Origin: Lycorma delicatula
Taxonomy: Eukaryota > Arthropoda > Insecta > Hemiptera > Fulgoridae
Direction of reading: 5' to 3'
DNA length: 64,000 nucleotides
NCBI RefSeq assembly: GCF_047948215.1
Contig: NC_134460.1
Location: forward strand, 122,401,324 to 122,465,323
The notes beneath the pieces are model-generated. The model ran no database searches and was not told where the DNA came from. It was given only the letters and a program-made list of their open reading frames with translations. Shown here in pieces: positions 1 through 11,360 of this stretch (position 1 is the stretch's first letter; each line of letters begins with the position of its first letter). A program made the translations under genes and the position numbers.

Positions 1-597
1 AACAGAAAACAAATTTTCGGCCGTAAATACGTCATAAACACTAAAAATTGTCAAAACATAATTAAAAAAAAAAGACATTATTCCCTCTGTTAAATATTCG
101 GGCAGTTAAATCTTACGTTAATTCACCTACTCAAAAAAATTAAAATAAAATAACTCAAATGATAGTAACTGGTATTTCCATGAAACATTTTTATTTCTTT
201 CCCGGAAGTAGCGATATATTCTGCTTGATATAGCCGGAAAAGTAATAAAATATAAGCTAAATATAACCATATCGGGAAAGTATAAAAATCGATAAAAAAT
301 ATAATAAATTGGTTCTTTTTTTAAGTTTTATTAAATTAAAAAACAGATTAACAAAAAACAGTTATAACAAATTGTAAATAATCAGAAAAAACTTTTTTAT
401 TCCAATGCTCCCAAGGCAAAAAGAAATTGCTGACTTTTATTTGGTTTTATACAGTAACTTTTAACGCCGTGGACAGATTTTCTTCAAACTTGGTAGACAG
501 ATACCTTCTTAAAGAGAAGGGAAGAATGTATTCAATTTTTGTAAAAATTGAAAAAAGAGCGACACAGGCTTCGTACTGGGATGGGCAGTCGACTGTG
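1..597. other. AT-rich stretch, no gene seen
   Basis: Both strands are low-complexity A/T DNA. The short open frames on either strand at about 430-760 run through poly-A and poly-T tracts and resemble no family, so I do not call them genes. Confidence 0.6.
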
Positions 598-1310
598 AAA
601 AAAAAAAAATCTGATGTGGACACCACATGCCTTCCTTGTAGGCCTATTAAATTACTTATACACATTTTTTTTTTTTTAAATGAAAACTACATCAAATTTT
701 ATTTCATTAATAACTTCTGTTATTTTTCCATAATTTTTTTATTTAAATTTTATTATTGAATTATTATTTATTGTATTTCTTTTTTACAATGAGAGGTTAA
801 TAATTAATTGTTGATAAATAAATATATTTCAATTAAAAGAAAAAAAGGATGAAGTCTTATTCGAACCGATGTGCCTTCCCCTTGTAAGATCCAAATATTT
901 CATTAATTAAACTTTTTATTGGGATATAACTCTGAAACCAATAAAACTAAGTACCATTTATGATATATCGTTGAAAATCTTTCAATGAGAGCTTATTTCT
1001 GCAGTTAAGAAAAAGTCAAAAATCTATATTTTTTGGATTTTGGACACTTGGTTCAATCGATTGCAATCAAAAAGGCAAGTGCACAACTAGATGTTACAAC
1101 AGTCCTACATCCAAAATTTCAATATCCTACGGGTAATCGTTCATGTGTTATGCGAAATAAACACGTACAGACGTGACACCAAAAGTAGTCAAAATGGATT
1201 CAGGGATGGTCAAAATTGATATTTCCGTTGAAATCTAAAAACCGAAATTTTTCGCGATCTCAAGGAAATTTTTTTCGTACAAGGAAATAACAAACATCAC
1301 GAAAAAACGT
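598..1310 (-). repeat. Interspersed family C, copy 1
   Basis: This is one of four copies in the window (others at 8770-9480, 33429-34056 and 41812-42440). It shares ordered landmarks with them: an A-run followed by tctgatgtgg, a cttccttgta block near 631, a tRNA-like B-box sequence on the minus strand near 865 (ggttcgaa), a block about the 'atatatcgttgaaa' region, and a terminal gtacaaggaa near 1277. No protein frame survives. The inverted cttccttgtac/gtacaaggaag blocks near the two ends resemble terminal inverted repeats of a non-autonomous DNA element. The B-box-like motif and the T-run at one end could instead mean an RNA polymerase III origin. Minus is chosen so that the B-box reads forward. 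Confidence 0.75.
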
Positions 1311-2304
1311 CACGCGCTAGTTCATTCCCCTACTATTGCAATACAGCTGACCATATAGTACAGAAAATGCATGCTGTTAATAATGATTAAACTTCAATAT
1401 TATGTTTAAATTTTTCTGTTTTATGTAAATAATTATTTTATATAATATGTATATTTCTTCATTGTTAATTCACATTTCTTAAAAAAAAATCATTTGTGTA
1501 CAATGCGAATACGTTATTTTACACCATTAATAATTCATATAATATTGCGTAAGAAGCTTCACTTCCGTCGTAGGTATACCCACCAACGCATTCGGTTTTA
1601 TTTATTTTTTTCTTTACTATTTCTTGGAAAAAAGAAAAATTGGCCAACAATTTTCATCAGTTTATTTAGAAGTATGGCGGTATCTTTGTATTTTTTAACA
1701 CACTGAAAAAAAACGTTTTTAAGTTTGTTATCACCGTTTAAGGAATATTTTCTTAAAAATTAATTTTGCCCGAAAGCTTCAGCTTGAGTAAAAACGTTTC
1801 GGCAACGCACCCAAAATGAAACAAAAAATTTGTCATGTATTCCTTAACTTGATCAGCGTAGTCCAGAAAGTAATGCAATTCATTGTCGCAACTTTTTTTA
1901 TTTAATAAAAAAAATAAAATACAATACATAATGGTATACCAATTCCGTTATTAATATCACCTCATGAACTCAACTAATATATATATATTTTTTAATAATT
2001 AAATAGATCCTTTCGATAGAAATAATACTAAATTAAACTTCCAACGTTAATACGCGCGCGTGTATTTCATATCGAACATTTTTAAACTAAAGTATCTCAA
2101 AATGAAGAATATTACAATCTAAGGGTAATACTTTTTTTTAACGGTAGTAATAATCTATTACTACCGCTGTTTAAATAAACAGCTATAAAATAATAAACAG
2201 CTGTTTAAAAAACTCCTTAAATAATTTTTTGATAACTAAAATAGAAAATTACATTTATCAGACGCTCCTACCTCAAAAAGATTATTTATTCCTCGGTATG
2301 AGCC
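1311..2304. other. AT-rich stretch, no gene seen
   Basis: I see no coding signal or repeat family member. The 70-residue frame near 1494-1706 is rich in F, Y, I and L from A/T bias and has no recognisable motif. Confidence 0.5.
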
Positions 2305-2515
2305 AACAACTTTTTTTTCTGTTTAGCCTCCGGAACCACCGGAAGGTATTACTTCAGAGGATGAATAAAGATGATGTGTATGATTGCAAAAGAACTGTAT
2401 TCTTGTACAGTCTCAGTTCAACCATTCCTGTGATGTGTGGTTAATTGAAACCAAACCAACAAAGAACACCGGTATCCACCATCTAGTATTCTTACTGTAG
2501 GCAAATTTCAAAACT
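2305..2515 (-). mobile_element. SINE B, fragment lacking the tRNA-like head
   Basis: On the minus strand this matches the body and tail of the SINE B family seen full length at 53912-54196: the tail block ending in gctaaacagaaaa (plus strand tttctgtttagcctcc near 2317), the tacaagactac region and the block accggtgttctttg. The tRNA-like head that should follow on the plus strand is missing after about 2500. No clear target duplication was found. Confidence 0.8.
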
Positions 2516-3999
2516 AGCTGTGAAAAACATTAGAACACCGTAATTTTTATGTGTTGTAACACGAAATTTATAAAATTCTTGTTTTTCCATTCTCTTTAAA
2601 ACGAACTATCACAACCCTACCCTTTTCATTCTAAATTTTTTCGAGTCGCCTTCTACGGGTGTTTGGGGTTTGAGCTCATACTGGAAAATACATTTTTTTG
2701 AGGTAAAGACATTTGGTAAGTTTTATTTTTCTATATTTTTAATTGATGAAAAATTATTTAAGGATTACTATACTTTGTTAACACCTCCACTAATTTTATC
2801 CTATTACATATATATATATATATATATATATATTACTGTCAAAATTAAAATCCAAAAGAATGTTAGCGGTTAATTGTAGAAGGGCAAAGAAAAGAACAAG
2901 TGAAGAAATATGATAATATTGGATAGACGATATTTCCTCAAAACAAAAGGGAATAGAAACAAAGTAAAGAATTAACAAAGATCGGAAGAAAAACTGGAGT
3001 TAAAATGTAAGGAAAGAGGAAAAACAAATATTTTAAAAGGGAAATTTTTGGTACAATGTGTTTCCCTTTATACTCTAAGGATATCGGGATGGAGCACTCT
3101 CCGATTGATTAACTATCCAAAAAAATTGAGAATACCAGTGAGAATTAACATGTTAAGAAGCACGTTATGAATAAGAACGATTTAAAATATAAGTAACAAT
3201 TACATACAAATGAAATTTGATAAAATTATGGATTGTAAACCGAGACATTTAAGTTAAAATGAATACGGGCGGACGAACCTCGACTGGATGGATAAAGATG
3301 ACCAAAAATAAATTCAGAATGATCTCCTAGAGATCATAGATAGATAGATTGATGAAATGGAAGGATGAGATAACTGAGAGTGGTGTGGGGTTGGTGGACC
3401 GTTGCTAGAGAAGAATAAAAGCAGAAATAATTAAAAATATTCTCAATTAGTTATTTCAGGTATTGCTTTTTTTGAAAATAATATTTGTGAAAAATAAATA
3501 CGAAAGTACTTTTAATATTAATTTAAAACTGTGTGATAGTATAATAATTGATAAATAATTATGAAAATGTTACATGGTTTATGTTTCATTACACATGATT
3601 TTTTTAATTGTTTTTGCCAGTTGTAACTAAATAACGTTCATAAATTTAGCGTACTAACAACAACAAAACCTTTTACAACGAAAAGCTTCAAAATCCTGAA
3701 CATTTTTAGCTGTTTCTTGAGTTGTGATTTCTTTAACACATCTCTAACCTCAATGTTTTCCTTTTTTTACCTCCAAAATACAAATATAATTTTAGATAAT
3801 ATTTATAAACAATAATTTTAAATAACAAAAAGCATAAATTGAATTAATGAACTGTAAGTCTGTATCACATTGTTAGCATTTATATTACGAATTATAATAT
3901 ATTATAATATTATGAATAATATTACAAAATAATAGAATTAAATTTACGTTAAATAGAATATTAAAAAACTTTAAAAAAATTCTATTTAATATTAATGGA
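2516..3999. other. AT-rich stretch with a (TA)n tract, no gene seen
   Basis: It contains a (TA)n microsatellite at about 2807-2833. The overlapping frames that read IYIYIY on both strands come from this tract. A purine-rich segment at 2880-3060 and 3260-3430 has no recognised similarity to other parts of the window. Confidence 0.5.
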
Positions 4000-4153
4000 C
4001 TTCACACCATATTTTTCCTTTTTTAATAAAACTAATATGACCTTTACGAATCGAAGATCCGTGATGTAATATTGCATTTGTTACTTTCTAAGTGTAACCC
4101 TCGATTTTCATAGTTAATTTCGATTTTAAAAAACGAATTTATTTCTGTTTTAT

Positions 4154-4486
4154 TTATTTTAATTTTAATAAAACTAGTATAATATCTTGCAAACTAATAC
4201 TGTCGCCGAATGGCTTCGACGGCACGTGGCACTTACTAACCTTATAGTAGGCCTGAAAAGGGCCGTTTTTGTCGTCGATTGGCTTCCACAGCTCGTTGTA
4301 ATTACTAACCTTATGGTAGCACCGAGAAGGGCTGTTGTCGTCGAATGGCTTCGACGGCTCGTAATTCATAACCTTGTGGTGGCCGTGAAAAGGGCCGTTG
4401 GGTCCGGAAGCTGGTCTCCGGCAAATTCGGGAAGTTGCGGCTCGTCCATTGAAGTCAGACCGGGCTGTCCCTTAGCGGCAGTTAGG
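4154..4486 (-). CDS. Unrecognised in-frame tandem repeat (22-24 residues x3)
   Basis: On the minus strand the frame is open from just below a stop near 4486 down to 4154. It contains three imperfect copies of a 22-24 residue unit that begins N-G/S-P and includes an H/Y-K-V triplet followed by KPFDD, KPIDD or KPFGD. At the DNA level the unit is 66-72 bp and covers about 4193-4405. The first ATG is at 4369, inside the repeat, so a full protein start is not apparent. The plus strand is also open across the repeat, as expected when an in-frame repeat is GC-biased. I do not recognise the protein. It may be a captured fragment of a gene or just repetitive DNA with an open frame. The same unit contains a near match to a histone mRNA 3' stem-loop on the minus strand, noted separately. 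Confidence 0.3.
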
Positions 4487-4740
4487 TCCCCACTGTAGCG
4501 TGGCAGTGGTGGCCCCCAGAGCCCGGCAGTGTCGGGTCAGCGTCGGTCGTCCTTCCCCCGGCCGAGGCGGTTCTTCCCGAGCGATCCCACGCTGGGCCGG
4601 CTGCTGCTGCTGAGTCCGCCGGCTAGGGCGATTGAAGCCTGGCGAGCTGCAGCGGGAAGGTAACGTCCGCGTCCAGCGGCTCCCTCGGCGGGCCGGCCAA
4701 GCCTGCTGCTCCGGCGGGGATGTTGGCATCCGCCGCGAGG

Positions 4741-4983
4741 TTACACGTTGAGCCGGCTAGGGAACTTCTTCTTGGTCTTCTCCAGGTGGTGGTCGACGAT
4801 GAATTGAAAATTCACTCTTGCGCACGCTGTTTTATTGGAGTCTGAGAGTGGTGGGGCCGCAGCGCCGCTATGGTGGGAGAACTGCGCAGCGGTGGTGATG
4901 CTTGTATCAGCGCGTCCGTATACTGTGCGCCAGCTCGCATTCAAGTTGCCACCGTGTTCGCCCGCCGAAATTAAATTAGGCAT
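4741..4983 (-). CDS. Hypothetical 80-residue frame in the GC-rich insert
   Basis: An ATG-initiated minus-strand frame of 80 codons ends with a basic stretch (HLEKTKKKFPSRLNV) and a stop at 4741. GC and CpG content is far above the surrounding DNA, which is why it is listed. No domain, signal peptide or family match is recognised. It could be the last exon of a captured gene, or a chance frame in GC-rich DNA. The overlapping plus-strand frame at 4835-5026 and the minus-strand frame at 4472-4729 have no better claim. Confidence 0.2.
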   Translation of the reverse strand: MPNLISAGEHGGNLNASWRTVYGRADTSITTAAQFSHHSGAAAPPLSDSNKTACARVNFQFIVDHHLEKTKKKFPSRLNV

Positions 4984-5104
4984 ATATGTGGTAACAATAC
5001 ATTTATTTATTTTTTTAAAGAAGTGATGGGAATTAATAAAATTGTGTCATTTTCAGAACTTTTATTTAAATGACATAATTTACTATTAAAACAAGCTATA
5101 GTAT

Positions 5105-5480
5105 ATTTTATTTCAAGTACATTATCAAGGTTTTTTACGCTACCTAGTACAATCAAGTACTGCTATCTAGCGGGCGATTCGTAAAGGTACATTAGAAAAA
5201 TGAATAAAATGACATATTCGAGTTCCGCGGTTCATCAAATGGAAAAAAAACGTTGTCTAACGAAATTCCGTTGTCTAACGTAATCTAACTGAACTGAAAT
5301 ACAATGGTTCCAAGCTTATTTATTTTTTACCTTTTTCATTTCACTGTCACGTTAGGAGATGTTTAGAACTGTAAACACAGTTCGCTGACTTCATCGCCTC
5401 TTACCGACAAAATTCTAACAAACTCCACGATAACTTCAACAAAGCTTCAAGCTCTTATGCACTGTATTAAAAGGGTGAAT
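5105..5480 (+). repeat. Repeat family G, copy 1
   Basis: The ordered blocks acgctacctagta, gcgattcgtaaa, gacatattcgag, cggttca and ttgtctaac recur in the same order and orientation at about 46425-46900. No protein frame is visible. It may be an untranslated or terminal part of a larger element, because the second copy lies directly next to a mariner N terminus. Confidence 0.7.
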
Positions 5481-6750
5481 TATAAAGTTATTGTAATGTA
5501 CTACTAAAGACGGGAAAATTTAATTAAAACATGGTTATTTATTTAAATATTTCCTGTTGTTAATTATAGAGACAAATGTTTTAACGCGCTTATCGTATTA
5601 CATCTTTTAACATGAATAAATGATATGGAATTTGAGTAAGGGGTTATATGTATTTAAAAATTTAATTATCGATTATGATTTTCACAATAATTTAAAATAA
5701 TAATAATAAAAGTTTATTCAAATTACGTATGTTATTTAATACAATAATTTACTTGAATCGAATGATTATAACGAGTTCCAGTAACTGAAATGTCATGCAT
5801 TTAATCGACTTAGGCGTAAACTTTTTTTCATAGTCTACATAACACCGGAAGTGCATAAGCGTAAGCAAGTTATCGCATTGAATAATCCTGTTATAACATT
5901 AACTACTACCAGTCGGCAATGAACTTCTTCCCTCCAATCGGTTTTATTTCAACAGAACAAATTTAGAACAATCCTTTAAAAACTAACATAAACAGAAGCC
6001 ACATTTTAAAAATACAAGATATTTCACAGAGATAATTCACAATGTTTTTTTTTTTTTTTTAATTATTATTTACAAATGTATTTTTTCCTAATTATTTAGG
6101 TCAATTAAGTTATTTTTAGTTATTTAGTGTAATGTAATGAATGTTCACGTAATATTCCAACTAAAACTAACAATACATTTGTAATAATAAAGCGTGACAA
6201 ACGTTTAATATTTTATTTTTACGTCAGAAATAAATAATTAAAAAATTCAAGTATACTTTAAAATTAAAATCTACGAATAATAAAACTACTTTCTCATTCA
6301 AAAAAGATATAAAAATAAAAGGGGAGAAGAACGAAATAATATTTTACCTTAATTTATATACCTTTATTTTCTTAACCTACACACGAGTAAAAAATAAAAG
6401 ATCAAACAAAATGGACTACTAATAGTCAGAGAAACGGCACTCAATCAGAATATCTTTTAAAATATATTCCAACTGCACTGCAACACATATAATGTAAAAC
6501 GTACAAGGAAAACGGAGATTCTTAATTTACGTTTTTTTTTGAACAAAATATCTCATCAATTTACTCATAAATTAATAACGTCGAACAGTATAACAAAGAC
6601 ATTTTAAAAGTATAAAAATTATAACGATTCGCATTTAAAATATAGGAACTTGTTCTTGGAAAGTCATTTCGAAGCTAATTATCGACAATTCTTTTAGTAA
6701 AATTTTCATACCACCGTTGTTAATTATAACATATAACAGTCTTATTACGA
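5481..6750. other. AT-rich stretch, no gene seen
   Basis: A/T-rich DNA with homopolymer runs (T-run near 6045-6060). No frame longer than about 60 codons, no tRNA-like box and no repeat family member was seen. Confidence 0.5.
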
Positions 6751-6779
6751 AATCCCTTAAATCGAATAATAATAATACA

Positions 6780-7060
6780 TTCAAAACAAACAAAATATAA
6801 ATTCATCACACAACAAATTATTAAAATGTACAACGACACAAACAGCCATCCAGAACGCTATGTAGGACAGACAGGCAGAATAACTATTCACAGATATAAG
6901 GAACATAAACAGGCACTACGTACAAAAAAATTAACTTTCGTAATTCATGTCATAGAAACTGGACATTAAGCGTAAAATGCAAATTTTACATACAGTTTAT
7001 AAAAATAAAAATATCAACATGTTTGAATAATAAGACAAAAAAATGTTGAATTAAAGAAAA
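6780..7060 (+). pseudogene. Penelope-like element, GIY-YIG endonuclease fragment
   Basis: An open stretch of 48 codons (6826-6969) contains YVGQTGR followed after six residues by the RYKEHKQA block, and ends with an H-V-I-E-T-G-H block. This spacing is typical of the C-terminal GIY-YIG nuclease domain of Penelope-like retroelements, in which Y-I/V-G-Q-T-G-R, R-x-K-E-H and a terminal E-x-G-H are conserved. After a one-base frame change near 6970 the reading continues as MQILHTVYKN, the usual next block of that family. Only this domain remains; no reverse transcriptase is visible upstream. Penelope elements encode an RT plus this nuclease, which cuts the target. Here it is an isolated, frameshifted relic. 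Confidence 0.8.
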
Positions 7061-8319
7061 ATAACAAAATAAATGTAGATCGAATTTAAAAACGGAAATT
7101 TTTATTAAGATCTTTACGTAAAGGATAAAAAGTTAAATGTCTCGAATGTTAGGAAAAGGGTAAGTAAAATTTGTTTACATACTTAAGAGACGAATCAATG
7201 CCCTTTCTTTTCCAACAATGGAATAATGAATTTTCAAATGAGTATAGATACCAAACGGTTTAATAATTAATGAAAATTTTACAATTTTGAACTGATCCAA
7301 CTCAACAACGGATAAAGGATTCAATCCATTTTTTCCTCGTAAATACTGGATAAAATCACGGATTCTTTGTCGTCTATCTTTGTTTTTATTGGCCACTGAG
7401 GTATTTTAATGACCATTCGAATCGATTTCCTCTTATTAGGTTTAAAATTTTTACAGTCGAGTCATTAGAATTTGCATGGCATCATTCAGTATCATAAAGG
7501 CATTTTTTTATTTTTTTTATACAATATAGAAATTAAAAATTACAATACAAACAGTACGTACATAATACAAACATACAATAATCTTTTTATTTATTTTAAC
7601 TTAAAAAACAATTTATTAATTTACATATTCTACTAATAGTTTTTTTTGACACGAGTACTAACGTCATATAATAATTTATCCATGAACTTTAATCTTATAT
7701 AACATTGTTTATACCCAAATAATTTAATTCTAAAGACCTCCATAAATCTCCTTGTTCCACTTTTTGTATAACTAAGAAACCCCTTTTCGCTACTAAACAA
7801 GTAATAACTTAGTCCGATAATTAAAGACATTTTTGCCTAACTAATAAAAAAAAGATATATTTGACTACGGCAGCATAAAAGATTTTAGTTAAATTTAGAA
7901 CTATAAGTCATAGAATACTCGAATTTAAGTATTTATGATATATCCTGAATATTTAAAATTAGGGAAAAAACGGAATATACACAATTACTGTTCATAAACA
8001 ACATCAAAGATCCCACCAAATTCATAAATAATACATAAGGAAAAATCAAAAATAAAAAAATTAAATATAATAGAATCAAACTCCTGGATTTTGACCTTAC
8101 CCATTACACTTTACTTTATTTCAGTTTTATAAAAATATTTAATCAACTCTGACAAAAAAGTACATTGTTTTCACTGAAATATACAATGAAAAAAGTATTA
8201 TAATTACATAATTATCAAATAATAAAAATAAATAAATAAATAAAATGAAGATCATTTTTATACTTCAATAGAAGTGTGTACCAGTAAATATAGGTGTGCT
8301 AGAAAACGTGTAAATAGGA
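7061..8319. other. AT-rich stretch, no gene seen
   Basis: Short minus-strand frames at 7175-7396 and 7633-7830 show no recognisable motif and lie in A/T-biased DNA. The first part could contain decayed 3' sequence of the Penelope element, but I cannot show it. Confidence 0.45.
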
Positions 8320-8545
8320 TGAAGGTACAGCGGGCGGAGTACAGCTGTGCACATTGCGTGCAAGAGAGATAGATTGATAGGACTGAGGAACAGTTAAATA
8401 TTCATTCCTTTACGAAAACATCTCGTACAGCTCCGTATACTTACATAGTATGCAGTACATGTGAGAGTTGTCACTATAGTTAATACCGCGGAAAGCCAGC
8501 CGCCAGCCTATGTGCACAATTCGCCGCCAGTTATATACATAAATA
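8320..8545 (+). repeat. Fragment related to the IS630-like element at 52.2-54.95 kb (SINE-free paralogue)
   Basis: The blocks tacagctgtgcacattgcg, cctttacgaaaacatctcg, aaagccag and cagcctatgtgcac match 53755-54232 in the same order and orientation. At 53.9 kb a SINE B separates the last two blocks; here they are contiguous. This copy therefore acts as a paralogous empty site for that insertion. No coding frame is present. Confidence 0.8.
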
Positions 8546-8769
8546 TATTTAATATTAAAAAAGCCTATCAATTAGTTAATATCATATCAGTAAAACTAAA
8601 ATCAAATACAGATTAGATAAAAATCTGTAATACGTAACCACAAACTTTTATGCACATTTTATAAGAGATAACTGCAACAAATGGAAATATAGTTTGTTAT
8701 TTGAAAATTAATTTTCAATAAATATTTTTACTTTCAAAAAATACATAAATACAGCCTATAGTCTTAAAA

Positions 8770-9480
8770 ACAAAAAAAATCTGATGTGGATACGACATGA
8801 CTTCCTTGTACAAATGTTAAATTACATACACACATTTTTTTTTAAAATGAAAATACTTTTCATTTTAAAAACTTTACTTCATTAATAACTTCTGATATTT
8901 TTCCATTTTTTTATTGTTATTATTGAATTATTTATGAAAACAAATTTTTTTTTACAATCAGAGGTTAATAATTATTAATAAATCAATATATTTAAATTTA
9001 GAAAAACGTTACAAAAAAAAAGGAGATGAAGTCGGATTTGAACCGATGTGCCTTCCCATTGTAAGATCCAAATATTTCATTAATTAAAATTTTATCAACT
9101 CTGGAACCAATGAAAATAAGTACTACTTATGATATATCCTTGAAAAGTTCTCAATGAGGGCTTATACTGTTGTTAAGAAAAAGTAAAAAATCCAAACGTT
9201 CTTGGATTTTGGGCTTTTTTGGACACTCTTTGTTGAGTCGATTGCAATCAAATAGGAAGGTGCACACCTAGACGTTACAAAAGTCCTAAATCCAAAATTT
9301 CAACAACCTGTGGCTAATCGTTTTTGAGTTATGCGAGATACATACGTACGTACAGACATCACGCCGAAACAATTCAAAATGGATTCAGGGATGGTCAAAA
9401 TGAATATTTCCGTTGAAATCTGAAAACCGAAATTTTTCGCGATCACAATACTTCCTTTACTTCGTACAAGGAAGTAAAAA
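8770..9480 (-). repeat. Interspersed family C, copy 2
   Basis: This is the best preserved copy. It shows acttccttgtac at 8800-8811 and its reverse complement gtacaaggaagt at 9464-9475, giving a 676-bp span. An A-run and tctgatgtgg precede the first block, as in copies 1 and 3 (reversed in copy 3). A B-box-like ggttcaaatcc reads on the minus strand near 9040. No protein is encoded; the short frames at 9300-9607 are not convincing. Confidence 0.8.
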
Positions 9481-10840
9481 CAGGCCACTATACTTGCATA
9501 CATCCTTCTGTAATTTTTCATGCCACCATAATCGCGTTTGTTTGATTAGAGGGTCTCATAAAATCTCAAATTATAAAAAAAAAATAATTCCGATTTATAA
9601 AATTTGACCCGACTACCATACTTTTCCTTATCCAATATATTGTACAGCTATACAGCATAGTTAATTATAAAGTTAGGAAAGTTACATTTATAATATTTTC
9701 TTTTTTTCTTCCTATTTTACTTGAGCATAAAATTGCATTAAAAAGTAATTAATAAAAGATTAGAAATAATAATAAAGAATATTTTTCAGCAGTTTTTATT
9801 CAGTTGAAGACAAATTTTAATAGCGAAACTGCATGGAAGAACAGAATAAAGTCTTAGAAGAAAACAAAAAACTATTCTCAATTTGTTTACCATTACTATG
9901 AAGCAAATTATTAAGTTTCAGACGCATCGATAAAGATATAAAGCGATCAGTATAATGAAAAAATTGTCACAAAAATAATCATAATTCCATAAATATAAAT
10001 GATAAATAAATATCAGGAAGTTATTATTATTATTACTTCATTTTTTCTAAACATCGAAATGGATATAAAAATGTATTTTTTATACGGCAGGAAAATATAA
10101 CTTTTTTAAAACTAAACAGACATATTTATATATATAAATTTTAACCATAAAGGATGGAGGTTAGCAAGTATTTAACCAGGTAAAGGTCGCGGAAAAAAAC
10201 AGATGCACGACACCTGACCAAGTACTAAATCAGTTAGGTTAATCGGAACAGCGCTCGATGAACATCAGCCACCAAACAAAATAATGGTATTAAAACAAGT
10301 TACAATCAATCAAAAATCTTATAATCTACTTTCCCGTTTTAAAACAGTTCTGATATAGTGATTTACCGGTCTATACGTCAACATCAATCAGTATAAATTA
10401 TAAGCAGTTTGTTCCACGACTTAATGAATAATATTCAGGAACTGATTTAAAACATGAAATAAAAAAAAGAACTATCAACAAATGACCTATTTTGTTTTCT
10501 TATTTGACAGCGGTCTTTTTTACCAAAGAAGCGGCATTGGAGAAGTTATGTAGTGGGGGAATTATTCATTAAATTTTGCAGTTCTTTCTTTCGTTTAAGG
10601 CAGATTTCATAAGAAAACTACCGATTGTAATGGGTATCATGATTCGACTTATCATGATAAGTCGGAAAATTTCGACATATCTTCGCGTTTCACATTCATA
10701 CACCAGAAAACCACCGTCAGTAAAAACGTTTATATTTACATATATCACTTTCTTGCGGACACGATAACTGCCGTAATTTTGCGCCAGTCACTTTCAAATT
10801 GATTAATAAAATATAAAGACCCAAAATCTCGGTCAAGTTC
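9481..10840. other. AT-rich stretch, no gene seen
   Basis: Nothing recognisable was found. Frames at 10576-10767 and 10717-10917 overlap on opposite strands and have no motif. Confidence 0.5.
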
Positions 10841-10849
10841 GTTAATAAC

Positions 10850-11360
10850 AAAATCGTACCTTGAGGTGAAAATGGGGGGCTTTTTCGAAAGAAACAAAAT
10901 ATCGCTATAACTTTCATACTAAGTAAAATATCGAATTCGTTTAAAGTTCCTACTATTCTTTGGATAAGGGCCTAAAACTTATTTAAGTAAAGTCTTTTGA
11001 TATCATCAACCATTGGTCCAGGGGGTAGAAAAATGGGGTTTTGAAGGCAAAAAAAAAGTCATAACTCCCTTAAAAGGCACAGTATCGAATCGTTTAAAGT
11101 GGTCGTCAGTCCTTTAAACTTTTGCCTGAAAAAACTTTTGATATAACCAACCCTTACAGCAAGGAATGATCAAATTGTTGCTGGAATTGTAAGAATATGG
11201 GGCTTGTATGCTAAACATGTGAAACTTTTTTTCACACGCAACCGTTGTCGTATTAAGTAAATTTGAAGTTTTTCTTAAGGTGGAAATCTTTTTTTATCCC
11301 CTACTTAGCACCGGTGAAATCTACCTCCGCCTTCCGGCGTACCGAAAGGGATTTTTTTAA
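10850..11360 (+). repeat. Degenerate two-unit repeat with GC-rich end
   Basis: Two diverged units of about 150-170 bp follow each other (roughly 10860-11010 and 11025-11170). Each has a gaaaatgggg-like start, a 'cgaattcgtttaaagt' or 'cgaatcgtttaaagtgg' block and a cttttgatat block. The region ends with ctccgccttccggcgtacc near 11326. No coding frame is seen. It looks like the non-coding part of a mobile element. Confidence 0.5.

Larger units (their letters stand above)
4000..5045 (+). repeat. Short AT-rich repeat (family F), copy 1, split by a GC-rich insert
   Basis: The outer parts (about 4005-4160 and 5002-5040) match, in order, the reverse complement of 29055-29465. Shared blocks include catatttttcc, gaagatccgtgatgtaat, taagtgtaaccc and ttaaagaagtgatgggaatt. 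In this copy about 840 bp of GC-rich sequence sits between 4160 and 5002; in the other copy a different sequence sits at another point. The 12-bp string tttatttatttt is present on both sides of the insert (4149-4160 and 5002-5013) and may be a target duplication, although it is low complexity. Confidence 0.7.

Noticed and set aside
2796..2978. Open frames with IYIYIY repeats
   Set aside because: They are translations of a (TA)n microsatellite; the same occurs at 14.85 and 18.95 kb.
4154..4498. Real histone gene with tandem 3' stem-loops
   Set aside because: No histone fold sequence is found in any frame in 4.2-5.0 kb; only the stem-loop-like string is present, and it coincides with an in-frame protein repeat.
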